From positions 1 to 27,309 of the forward strand of contig JBJHCH010000038.1 of NCBI GenBank assembly GCA_050485905.1: a stretch of DNA of 27,309 nucleotides. Reading direction: 5' to 3'. Shown piece after piece: positions 8,645 to 16,102 of the stretch (positions within the stretch are counted from its first letter, which is position 1; every line of letters begins with the position of its first letter). A model generated the notes under the pieces. That model did not search any database. It was not told the DNA's origin and saw only the letters and a program-made list of their open reading frames with translations. Made by a program: the position numbers and the translations under genes. The stretch comes from JAWLCA01 sp050485905. Lineage in GTDB: Bacteria > Pseudomonadota > Alphaproteobacteria > Rhodobacterales > Rhodobacteraceae.

Positions 8645-9178
8645 ATGCAAGGTGACGTCGAACCGTGGGTGATTGAAGGGCGGGTAAAGTGGTTCGACCC
8701 GACAAAGGGATTCGGCTTCATCGTCGCCGATGATGGCGGGCCGGATATCCTGCTACACGTAAATGTGCTCAGGAACTTCGGACAAAGCTCCGTCGCCGAT
8801 GGCGCGGGCATTTCGGCGCGCGTGCAGGACACCCAGCGCGGGCTTCAGGCTGTTGAGGTGCTCAATATCGAGCCGCCAGAGTTGCAGCCGATTCAGCTGT
8901 CCGAGGAGATGGCGCCGCTGGATCAGGACGATCTGCTTCAACTGCCGCTGGAACCGGCCCGCGTGAAGTGGTTCGACAAGGCAAAGGGCTATGGCTTCGC
9001 CAATGTCTTTGGCCGGCCCGAGGATGTGTTCCTGCATATCGAGGTGTTGCGCCGGTCGGGTTTTGCCGACCTGCCGCCGGGCGAGGCGGTGGGACTGCGC
9101 TCGGTCGACGGGCCGCGCGGCCGGATGGCGGTGCAGGTGACCCCGTGGGAAGTCGCGCTGAGGCCCTCCGGACCATGA
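8645..9178 (+). CDS. two-domain cold-shock (CSD) protein
   Basis: 177 residues from ATG 8645, with two cold-shock domains in tandem. The first starts GRVKWFDPTKGFGFI with RNP1 K-G-F-G-F-I, followed by the RNP2-like I-L-L-H-V. The second has RVKWFDKAKGYGFAN and DVFLHIEV. A linker rich in Glu, Leu and Pro separates them. Such proteins bind single-stranded nucleic acid and act as RNA chaperones or growth-phase regulators. An upstream ATG at 8606 would add 13 residues, but it has no ribosome binding site and directly follows a palindrome; ATG 8645 has AGGG repeats just ahead. The stop overlaps the next gene's start (ATGA). Confidence 0.88.
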   Translation: MQGDVEPWVIEGRVKWFDPTKGFGFIVADDGGPDILLHVNVLRNFGQSSVADGAGISARVQDTQRGLQAVEVLNIEPPELQPIQLSEEMAPLDQDDLLQLPLEPARVKWFDKAKGYGFANVFGRPEDVFLHIEVLRRSGFADLPPGEAVGLRSVDGPRGRMAVQVTPWEVALRPSGP

Positions 9179-9660
9179 TTTTTCGCGGTCTGCTGCCGAC
9201 GGGGCTGTTCGTCGCATGGCTGTTCCTGCTGCCGTCGCTGGCCGAGGCAGCCTGTCGCGACGACCGCGTCGATCTGCGCGGCCCTTGGGGCAGCGCGCGC
9301 TTCACCGTCGAGGTGGCCGATACCGGGGCGTCGCGCGCGCAGGGGCTGATGAACCGGCCGTCGATGCCGCGGGGCGCGGGGATGCTGTTCGTATATGACG
9401 AACCCGGCCCGGTGTCGTTCTGGATGCGCAACACGCTGATCCCGCTGGACATGATCTTTGCCGATGAGACGGGCGTGGTAAGACGGGTGCATGAGAACGC
9501 CGTGCCGCTGGACGAGACGCCGATACCGGGCGGTGACGGCATCCAGTTCGTGCTGGAGATCAATGGCGGTCTGTCGTCGCAGCTTGGCATCGCACCGGGG
9601 ACCGAAATGCGCCACCCGGCCATCGCCCCGCCCGAGGGCGCCGCCTGGCCCTGCGAGTGA
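9175..9660 (+). CDS. secreted DUF192 family protein
   Basis: 161 residues with a typical signal peptide (hydrophobic core LFVAWLFLLPSLAEA, probable cleavage after A-E-A near residue 25). The mature part is a single DUF192 domain with RAQGLMNRPSMPRGAGMLFVY, then F-W-M-R-N-T-L-I-P-L-D-M-I-F and the VLEINGG segment. The function of the family is not established; members are small extracytoplasmic beta-rich proteins. It overlaps the cold-shock gene by four bases, so the two are one transcription and translation unit, an arrangement I recall from related genomes. It ends directly against the convergent transporter gene. Confidence 0.9.
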   Translation: MIFRGLLPTGLFVAWLFLLPSLAEAACRDDRVDLRGPWGSARFTVEVADTGASRAQGLMNRPSMPRGAGMLFVYDEPGPVSFWMRNTLIPLDMIFADETGVVRRVHENAVPLDETPIPGGDGIQFVLEINGGLSSQLGIAPGTEMRHPAIAPPEGAAWPCE

Positions 9661-10590
9661 TCAGCCGAGAAGCGTAAGCCAGACCCAGACGGTCAGGATC
9701 GACCCGGCGGTGCCCAGCAGAACCGACGAGGCCGCGACCCGCTTGGCCGTGCCGTACATGTTGGCAAAGACATAGGCGTTGACCCCCGGCGCCATCGCCG
9801 CCGTCACCACGGCCGAGCGGAAGGCATCGGTCGGCAGGGCCAGCCCCTTGCCCATCGCCCAGGTGACGGCAGGGTGCAGCATCAGCGAGACGGCGCAGAC
9901 ATAGAGAATGGTGCGCAGATCGCCCTCCGGCCGGTAGCGGTAGAGCACGCCGCCCAAGCCGAACAAAGCCGCCGGCAGAGCCGCGCGCACCATCAGGTCG
10001 AGCGCCGAGAAGACCACGCCGGGCAGGGGAACGCCGCCAAGGTTGACGACGAAGCCAAGCGCGATGCCGATGACCAGCGCATTGCGGAACATCGCCGTCA
10101 GCACGCGCGGCAGAAAGCCGATCACGCTGCGCCCGCGATTGCGCACCACCTCCATCGCGGTGATGCCGACGGCGTAGCAGAACGGCGTATGGATCGCGAT
10201 GATCGCATAGTTGGCCGCCAGCTTGTCGCTGCCATAGGCGCGTTCGGTGATCGGCAGGCCAAGCAGCAGCGAATTGGCGAAAAGGCAGCAGAAGCCGATG
10301 GCGACGCTATCCTCCCACGACCGGGCAAAGAGGATCCGCGCACCCAGAAGGCCGGCGGCAAAGCAGGCCAGCGAGCCGGTGTAGTAGCTGGCCAGCAGCC
10401 GCATGTCGAAATCCTGCCCGAGATCGAGCGTGGCGATGGCGAGGAACAGCAGGCAGGGGATGGCGAAGTTCTGGCTGAAGGTCATCAGCCCATCGACGCC
10501 CGCGTCGGAAAAGAGCTTTGCCCAGACGACGACATAGCCGAAGCCGATCACCAGAAAGACCGGAAGGATGACCTCGATCAGCGACTGCAT
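9661..10590 (-). CDS. AEC (auxin efflux carrier) family transporter
   Basis: 309 residues, very hydrophobic, with about eight to ten predicted membrane segments in the two-half arrangement of the AEC family. Features are the N-terminal LIEVILPVFLVIGFGYV helix, a central loop after residue 150, and the C-terminal half with the conserved H-P-A-V-T-W segment and the A-P-x-x-x-N-A-Y-V-F-A motif (MAPGVNAYVFANMYG). Relatives export or import organic acids such as malate or malonate, or amino acid derivatives; the substrate here is unknown. Its ATG immediately follows the stop of the MBL hydrolase gene with no gap. Confidence 0.9.
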   Translation of the reverse strand: MQSLIEVILPVFLVIGFGYVVVWAKLFSDAGVDGLMTFSQNFAIPCLLFLAIATLDLGQDFDMRLLASYYTGSLACFAAGLLGARILFARSWEDSVAIGFCCLFANSLLLGLPITERAYGSDKLAANYAIIAIHTPFCYAVGITAMEVVRNRGRSVIGFLPRVLTAMFRNALVIGIALGFVVNLGGVPLPGVVFSALDLMVRAALPAALFGLGGVLYRYRPEGDLRTILYVCAVSLMLHPAVTWAMGKGLALPTDAFRSAVVTAAMAPGVNAYVFANMYGTAKRVAASSVLLGTAGSILTVWVWLTLLG

Positions 10591-11391
10591 CTAGATCTCG
10601 TAGCGGATCTGCATCCCGTCATGGGCCGGGGTGACATGGGCGGGGGTTTCGGCCTCGACAGTGGCATAGTCGAGGTCGATATGCATGTTGGTCAGCACCG
10701 CACGGCGCGGCCTTGCCTGCGCGATCCAGTCCAGCGTCAGGGCAAGATGGGCATGGGTCGGATGGGGCCGCCGCCGCAGCGCGTCGATGATCCAGCAGTC
10801 GAGATCGTGCAGATGCGGCCAGGCGTCTGGATAAATCTCCAGCACGTCCGGCAGATAGGCCAGATCGCCCATGCGGAACCCCAGCGCATCCATCGAGCCG
10901 TGGCCGACGCGGAACGGGCTCAGCCGGATCGGGCCGCCCGCGCCGTCGATGCTGAATGGATCGCGGATCGTGTGCATGTCGAGGATCGGCGGGTAGGGCG
11001 AGCCCTCGGGCTGGACGAAGGCATAGCCGAACCGCGCGAAGAGCGCGTCCTGCGTCTGGCTGTCGGCCCAGACCGGCAGGCGGTGCTTCATGTTGAAGAC
11101 GATCTGGCGCAAGTCATCCAGGCCGTGGACGTGATCGGCATGGGAATGGGTGTAGATCACCGCATCCAGTTCTCCCACCCCGGCATCGAGCAGTTGCGCG
11201 CGCATGTCGGGCGAGGTGTCGATCAGCACCCGCGTGATGCCGCCCGGCCCATGGCGTTCGACCAGAAGCGAGCAGCGGGTGCGGTGGTTGCGCGGATCGG
11301 TCGGGTCGCAATCGCCCCAGTGCCCGCCCAGCCGTGGCACCCCGCCGGACGACCCGCAGCCGAGGATGGTGAAGACCATGCTGCCGCTCAT
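10591..11391 (-). CDS. metallo-beta-lactamase fold hydrolase (PhnP-like)
   Basis: 266 residues. It begins FTILGCGSSGGVPR, typical of the PhnP/RNase Z-like branch of the MBL superfamily. The metal-binding motif THSHADH lies at 81-87 (His82, His84, Asp86, His87), followed by distal histidines in VGHGS and N-M-H-I-D. PhnP relatives are phosphodiesterases, but there is no phosphonate gene nearby. The stable linkage to tatD, holB and tmk suggests a housekeeping nucleic-acid or cyclic-phosphate role, which is inference. ATG 11391 overlaps the tatD stop by four bases; an in-frame ATG four codons later is also possible. Confidence 0.88.
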   Translation of the reverse strand: MSGSMVFTILGCGSSGGVPRLGGHWGDCDPTDPRNHRTRCSLLVERHGPGGITRVLIDTSPDMRAQLLDAGVGELDAVIYTHSHADHVHGLDDLRQIVFNMKHRLPVWADSQTQDALFARFGYAFVQPEGSPYPPILDMHTIRDPFSIDGAGGPIRLSPFRVGHGSMDALGFRMGDLAYLPDVLEIYPDAWPHLHDLDCWIIDALRRRPHPTHAHLALTLDWIAQARPRRAVLTNMHIDLDYATVEAETPAHVTPAHDGMQIRYEI

Positions 11392-12197
11392 GCGGCGCGG
11401 GCCTGCGCGGCGGCCTTGGTGAACAGCCGGTCGAAGTTTTCCGAGGTCTGGCGGGCGAAATCGGCGTAGGTCATGCGGAAGAGTTCCGCGCCCACGCGGG
11501 CGGTGTGGACGGTATAGGCGGGCTCATTCCGCCGGCCACGATGGGGCGGCGGGGCGAGGTAGGGCGCGTCGGTTTCCAGCAGGATGCGATCCACCGGCGC
11601 GGCGGCAAAGATCGCGCGCAGGTCGTGGCTTTTCGGGAATGCGGCGATGCCCGACATCGAGAGGTAGAAGCCAAGGTCCAGCGCCGCGCGCGCCAGCTCT
11701 GCGCCCGACGAAAAGCAATGCATCACGCAGGTATAGGGGGCTTTGTTGAAGCCGTCTGTGAGGATCCTCGCCATATCCTCGTCAGCGTCGCGGGCGTGGA
11801 TGATCAGCGGCAGCCCGGTTTCCTGCGCCGCGCGGATGTGGATGCGCAGGCTGTCCTGCTGCGCGGCCTTGCTTTCGGCGGTGTAGTGATAGTCCAGCCC
11901 GGATTCACCGATGCCCACGCATTTCGGGTGGCGGGCCAGCGCAATCAGGTCGTCGAGGCTGGCCATCGGTTCGTCGGCCACGCTCATCGGATGGGTGCCG
12001 GCGGCGTAGAAGACGCCGCGATGCGCCTCGGCGATGGCGCGGACCGCGGGTTCGTTTCTGAGCCGGGTGCAGATCGTCACCATGCGGGTCACACCGGCGG
12101 CGCGGGCGCGGGCCACCACCTCTGGCAGCTCCCCGATCAGGTCGGGGAAATCCAGATGGCAATGGCTGTCGACGATTTCCGGCGTGGTGGAGGTCAT
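11388..12197 (-). CDS. tatD: TatD family metal-dependent DNase
   Basis: 269 residues, a TIM-barrel metallohydrolase of the TatD/YcfH group. Metal ligands are visible in order: DSHCHLDF (His12, His14), GESGLDYHY (Glu98), IIHARDA (His134), M-H-C-F-S (His160) and LLETDAPYLAP (Asp210). TatD proteins are 3'-5' exonucleases acting on DNA, and linkage to tmk and holB is a widely conserved arrangement (ycfH next to holB and tmk in enterobacteria). It starts at ATG 12197, 19 bp after the holB stop. Confidence 0.94.
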   Translation of the reverse strand: MTSTTPEIVDSHCHLDFPDLIGELPEVVARARAAGVTRMVTICTRLRNEPAVRAIAEAHRGVFYAAGTHPMSVADEPMASLDDLIALARHPKCVGIGESGLDYHYTAESKAAQQDSLRIHIRAAQETGLPLIIHARDADEDMARILTDGFNKAPYTCVMHCFSSGAELARAALDLGFYLSMSGIAAFPKSHDLRAIFAAAPVDRILLETDAPYLAPPPHRGRRNEPAYTVHTARVGAELFRMTYADFARQTSENFDRLFTKAAAQARAA

Positions 12198-12216
12198 GGC
12201 GTGCCTTGGCGGGCGG

Positions 12217-13323
12217 TCAGCCGGCCGCCGTTTCGTTCATTTGCAGCAGGATATCGAGCAGAAGCATCGCGGGGTCAAGGTTCACCGCCCGGCCGTGGCG
12301 CGCCCGCGCGCCGGCCTTTTGCTGCAGTTCCGCCCAGGCGCGGGCGGCATGGGCATCGGGCGACAGGCGCGCGAGCATCGCGGTCTCGCCCGTCGCGGCC
12401 TCGGCCGGCGGGCCGGCTGCGCCGGCGCGCGCCAGCCGCGCCAGCAGCAGGTCGAGCAGGGTGAGGGCAAGGTCGAGCCGGTCCTCGTTGCCCCTGCCGG
12501 TCACGCTGTCGGCGAATTTCAGGGCGCGGGGCCGGTCGAGCCGGGGAAGGGTGCCAGCCAGCGCGACCAGATCGGAGTAGAGCGACAGCCCGTCCTGATT
12601 GGCCAGCCGGATCGCCGCGCCGACCGATCCGCCGGAAAGTTCCGCCAGCGCGGCGGGGTCGGCGCCCTCTATCCCCGCGGCCTGCAGCGCGCTGGCCATG
12701 TCGCCCGCGCTCAATGTTGCCAGCCGCAACTCACGGCAGCGCGACCGGATCGTGGGCAGCAGGCGCGAGGGCTGGTGGCTGATCAGCAGCAGCACCGCGC
12801 CCTCGGGCGGTTCCTCAAGAACCTTCAGCAGGGCGTTGGCGGCATTCGGGTTCATCTCGTCGGCGGCATCGACGATGACGACGCGGCGGCCGCCGTCGGT
12901 GGCGCTGAGGCCGAAGAAGGACTTCAGCCGCCGCACCTCGTCCACGGTGATCACGGTCTTCAGCCGCTTGCGCTCATCGTCCCAGGCGCGGCGCAGCAGG
13001 AACAGCCGCGGTTCCGACAGGGCCTGAACGCGGCGGGCGATCGGGTGGTCGGGGGCGATCTCCAGCGTCGAGGGCGGCTCTGGCGCGCCGAAAAGCCCGG
13101 CCTCGGCCGGCGCCTCGGCCAGCAGGAACCGCGCGATCCGCCAGGCAAGGGTGGCTTTGCCGACACCGCGCGGCCCGGTCAGCAGCCAGCCATGGTGCAG
13201 CCGGCCGGTGGCGGCGGCGGTGAGGAACGCGGCCTCGGCAGCCTGCTGGCCGAACAGCGCGGCGGTCTCGCGCGGGTGGGCGGCGCCGGGGGCGCGGTCA
13301 GCCTCGGGCGCCGCGTCGGTCAT
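12217..13323 (-). CDS. holB: DNA polymerase III subunit delta'
   Basis: 368 residues. Delta' is the stator of the clamp-loader complex that loads the beta clamp. The N-terminal AAA+ fold has LLTGPRGVGKATLAWRIA (P-loop at 49-58), an unusually complete Walker A for delta'. Further on are VVIVDAADEMNPNAANALLKVLEEPP and LLLISHQPSRLLPTIRSRCRELRL, the classic delta'/DnaX segment with the arginine-finger SRC motif. The C-terminal collar domain is helical and alanine-rich. The start ATG 13323 overlaps the tmk stop by four bases. Confidence 0.95.
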   Translation of the reverse strand: MTDAAPEADRAPGAAHPRETAALFGQQAAEAAFLTAAATGRLHHGWLLTGPRGVGKATLAWRIARFLLAEAPAEAGLFGAPEPPSTLEIAPDHPIARRVQALSEPRLFLLRRAWDDERKRLKTVITVDEVRRLKSFFGLSATDGGRRVVIVDAADEMNPNAANALLKVLEEPPEGAVLLLISHQPSRLLPTIRSRCRELRLATLSAGDMASALQAAGIEGADPAALAELSGGSVGAAIRLANQDGLSLYSDLVALAGTLPRLDRPRALKFADSVTGRGNEDRLDLALTLLDLLLARLARAGAAGPPAEAATGETAMLARLSPDAHAARAWAELQQKAGARARHGRAVNLDPAMLLLDILLQMNETAAG

Positions 13324-13943
13324 AGCGCGGCCCTGGCGATTGCGGCGATCTCGGCCGCGACAGCCTCGGGCGGGCGGTTGCCGTCGATCAGCCGCACCCG
13401 GTCGGGGAACTCGCGGGCAAGCGCAACGAACCCCGTGCGCAGCCGGGTCTGGAACGCGACGCCGAGACCCTCGAACCGGTCCTCTCCGCTGTGCCGCGCC
13501 AGCCCGCGGGCCAGGGCCGCGGCGGGCTCCATGTCGATCACGAAGGTCAGGTCGGGCTCTTGCCCGATCAGGTCGGCGTGGAGCCGGTCCACCAGTGCGC
13601 GCAGATCACCGCGCGCGGTGCCCTGATAGACGCGGGTGCTGTCGGCGAAGCGGTCGCAGACTACGATCCGACCGGCATCGAGTGCGGGGCGAATGGTCTT
13701 TTCCAGATGGTCGCGGCGTGCGGCGGTGAACAACAGGATCTCGGTCTCGGCTGACCAGCGGGCGGCATCGCCCTCGACCAGCAGGCGGCGGATCTGTTCG
13801 GCCCCGGGGCTGCCGCCCGGCTCTCGGGTTGCGATCACGTCATGGCCATCGGTCGTCAGAGCCTCGGCCAATCGGCGGGCCTGCGTGGATTTGCCCGACC
13901 CGTCGATACCTTCCAGTGTGAAAAAGACCCCTCGGCCAGGCAT
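13320..13943 (-). CDS. tmk: thymidylate kinase
   Basis: 207 residues, standard length. It phosphorylates dTMP to dTDP. The P-loop is LEGIDGSGKSTQARRLAEAL (10-29); V-C-D-R-F-A-D-S-T-R-V-Y-Q-G (95-108) is the conserved DRY-like/thymidine-site segment, and the lid region follows at about 145-160 with R-x-x-E-D-R-F-E. The ATG at 13943 shares one base with the carboxypeptidase stop (TGATG), and the stop overlaps the holB start, so expression of tmk and holB is coupled to the cell-wall gene upstream. Confidence 0.96.
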   Translation of the reverse strand: MPGRGVFFTLEGIDGSGKSTQARRLAEALTTDGHDVIATREPGGSPGAEQIRRLLVEGDAARWSAETEILLFTAARRDHLEKTIRPALDAGRIVVCDRFADSTRVYQGTARGDLRALVDRLHADLIGQEPDLTFVIDMEPAAALARGLARHSGEDRFEGLGVAFQTRLRTGFVALAREFPDRVRLIDGNRPPEAVAAEIAAIARAAL

Positions 13944-15142
13944 CAGCTGCCAGCCGCGCCGGTGCCCGCTTCCAGAGCTCTGTTGAGCAGCACCTCGGCC
14001 GAGGCGCGTATGCGCACCAGAAAGCCGCCTCGAGGGACGTCCGTTTCGGCGAGTAGAGGCAGACGCCGGGTTTCCATGTCGGGGTGCGTCAGCACCAGTT
14101 CTGCCAGTGGTTGACCGCGGGTGATCGGCGCCTCGATCGGCCCCTGATATTCCACCCGTGCCTCTAAACCCTCCTGCGCGATCGCGGGAACAAGAACCAC
14201 GGTCTCTTCCGCTGGGACCAGCCCAACCGCTTGCATCTCGCCAAGCCAAACCTGCGCCTCGGCGATGCGTGAGCCGGGCCGCGCTACCGTGCGCTCGACA
14301 AACTGGCGGAACGCCCAGTTGACGATCTGCTGCGATTCCTCCAGCCGGTCGCGTTCTGTCTCCAACCCGTTCACGACAAAGATCACCCGTCGATCACTCA
14401 GCGTTGCCGAACCTACGAAGCCATAACCCGCCTCATTCGTGTGACCGGTCTTGAGGCCCTCTGTCCGTATCTCGTTGGGATTGCTCTGGTCAGGCGGGAA
14501 CACGCGGAACAGGGGGTTGCGGTTGAAGCGATTGGCTGGTGAACGATCCTTGTAATCGAATTCCGTCTCGGCAAAGTAAGGGAATAGGTCGGGGAAATCC
14601 TCCACCAGTCGAACAGTGAGCACGCCAAGATCGCGCATCGACATTCTGTGGTCAGGATGCGGCCAGCCACTTGAATTCGCCAAGTTCGTCTGCGTCAGCC
14701 CGATTGCGCGCGCGCGTTCCGTCATCTGGCGGGCAAAAGCTTCCTCGGACCCGGCAAGGCCCTCGGCGACTACCACACAGGCGTCGTTGCCTGAATTGAT
14801 GATGATGCCACGGATCAGTTCCAGCGTGGTCGGGCGGTCGAGTTCGTTCAGGAACATCGTAGAACCGCGCATTTCCTTGGCGCGGGTCGATACCGTCCAT
14901 GTGGTTTCCATCGTCACGCGGCCATCGCGCAGCGCCTCGAACAGCATGTAAAGCGTCATCAGCTTTGACATCGATGCAGGCGGCAACGGCGTGTCGGCAT
15001 TCTTGGACAGAAGCACCGTGCCGGTTTTCTGGTCGATCACCCAGGCGCCAGAGGCGCGCGTCTCGAAAGCGCCCGCGACCGGCGCGACCAGCAGCGCGAG
15101 CAGCGGGGCCAGCAGGGCGATGCGGCGAAGGAGTCGGGGCAA
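13943..15142 (-). CDS. D-alanyl-D-alanine carboxypeptidase (PBP5/6 type, S11)
   Basis: 399 residues if started at TTG 15142. It trims the terminal D-Ala from peptidoglycan stem peptides in the periplasm. An N-terminal signal peptide (LLRRIALLAPLLALLVAPVAGA) precedes the S11 catalytic motifs: S57-x-x-K60 (SMSK), S117-G-N (NSGND) and K231-T-G (LKTGHTNEAG). A C-terminal beta-rich PBP5_C domain follows. The open frame continues upstream through the end of the SPOR gene to 15271. TTG 15142 is preferred because it places a normal signal peptide at the N-terminus, lies after the SPOR stop and has AAAGGA about nine bases ahead. ATGs at 15199 or 15193 are alternatives. Confidence 0.9.
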   Translation of the reverse strand: MPRLLRRIALLAPLLALLVAPVAGAFETRASGAWVIDQKTGTVLLSKNADTPLPPASMSKLMTLYMLFEALRDGRVTMETTWTVSTRAKEMRGSTMFLNELDRPTTLELIRGIIINSGNDACVVVAEGLAGSEEAFARQMTERARAIGLTQTNLANSSGWPHPDHRMSMRDLGVLTVRLVEDFPDLFPYFAETEFDYKDRSPANRFNRNPLFRVFPPDQSNPNEIRTEGLKTGHTNEAGYGFVGSATLSDRRVIFVVNGLETERDRLEESQQIVNWAFRQFVERTVARPGSRIAEAQVWLGEMQAVGLVPAEETVVLVPAIAQEGLEARVEYQGPIEAPITRGQPLAELVLTHPDMETRRLPLLAETDVPRGGFLVRIRASAEVLLNRALEAGTGAAGS

Positions 15143-15170
15143 GGGGTCTGATCCTTTCTGGCAGGACGGG

Positions 15171-15956
15171 TCAGTTGCTGAGGAAGAACGCATCAGCATA
15201 GCCAAGCGCGGCGACGCGGGATTGAAGCGCCGTCCGCGCCTCGGCGCCGGCGGCCGGACCAGTGAGCACACGGTAGAATGTCCGCTCGCCCGACTGGCGT
15301 GGCCGGACCTCTGCTGTCAGCTCTTCCGCGCGCAGTCGAGCGACCACCGCGTCCGCGGCGATTTGAGAGGTCAGGGTGGCGACCTGGAGCATCGCGCCGC
15401 CGGTTGCTGCCGGCGCCGGGGCGAGTGCGGTTTCCTGGGTCGCCTCGGCAGGGGTGCCGGTGGCAGCGGCGGCGGTGCTGGCGGGCGGATCGACGGGGCG
15501 TAGAGCGACGACTGCCAGCCGTGCTGGCTGGCCAGCCAGCAGCCCCAGCGCCGCTGCCGCGTCGGATGAGACCTGGATTGGTGGGCCGGGATTCTCGCGC
15601 TCGCGCCGGAACAATGCACCGATAACCTCGGCACCGCTTTCGGCGTGGCGGATCACCACGCGTTCGGGATCTCTGACGCCCGGCGCGGCCACCCAGACGC
15701 CGCCGAGCGAGGGGCGGCCGTCCCATAATCCCTGGGCCGCGAGGGAGAACACCTGCGGTGCTTCGGCTTCGGAGCCGAGCTGCGTGGCCGGGGTAGCGGT
15801 CACCGGCTGGTCGGCGTCGCCGCGGGCACCAAAGGGGAGCGACAGCCCGTTCTCGCCGCAACCTGCCAGCGCGAAAGTTACGCCTAGCAGGGCGCCCGCA
15901 AACGCCCCCCGGTTGAACCGCAGTCCCGCAGACAGCGTCGTGAATTGTTCGTGCAC
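15171..15956 (-). CDS. SPOR-domain lipoprotein
   Basis: 261 residues from GTG 15956. The N-terminus has a charged stretch, a hydrophobic segment (AFAGALLGVTFALAGC) and a lipobox L-A-G-C with Cys33, indicating an outer-membrane or periplasmic lipoprotein. After a low-complexity Ala/Pro/Thr linker, the last about 75 residues (MLQVATLTSQIAADAVVARLRA onward to the C-terminus) form a SPOR domain, which binds denuded glycan strands at division sites. The middle part has no domain I can name. The start is inferred: the frame stays open to 16202, but the upstream part is unlike a protein start, and GTG 15956 has a GAGG-containing site ahead. It sits 28 bp before the carboxypeptidase gene, fitting a joint role in cell-wall remodelling. 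Confidence 0.82.
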   Translation of the reverse strand: MHEQFTTLSAGLRFNRGAFAGALLGVTFALAGCGENGLSLPFGARGDADQPVTATPATQLGSEAEAPQVFSLAAQGLWDGRPSLGGVWVAAPGVRDPERVVIRHAESGAEVIGALFRRERENPGPPIQVSSDAAAALGLLAGQPARLAVVALRPVDPPASTAAAATGTPAEATQETALAPAPAATGGAMLQVATLTSQIAADAVVARLRAEELTAEVRPRQSGERTFYRVLTGPAAGAEARTALQSRVAALGYADAFFLSN

Positions 15957-16051
15957 TCCGCCCTCGCCTCCGCCTAGTCGCCTGCTTTCGGACGTCTGGT
16001 CCTTGCGGCGTCGTTTCTTGTCGGCATCATACTTCTCCAGACGAGCCAAGG

Positions 16052-16080
16052 AAAGGCCAAGAGGTGGCTGGTTCGCCTTT
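16052..16080 (-). terminator. weak candidate terminator after the ScfR-type regulator gene
   Basis: AAAGGC (16052-16057) and GCCTTT (16075-16080) form a 6-bp stem with a long loop in the 146-base gap between the regulator and the SPOR lipoprotein gene. The loop is large and there is no clean T-run, so support is weak. Confidence 0.2.
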
Positions 16081-16102
16081 TGCAGAAAGCACAATGCCGC
16101 GA

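Noticed and set aside
9874..11469. A 531-codon plus-strand open frame crossing the AEC and MBL genes
   Set aside because: It runs antisense to two genes with clear family motifs, and its composition (Arg, Asp, Gln, His) is that of a shadow frame.
12034..13626. A 530-codon plus-strand open frame opposite tatD, holB and tmk
   Set aside because: Antisense to three conserved genes; no ribosome binding site or recognisable domain.
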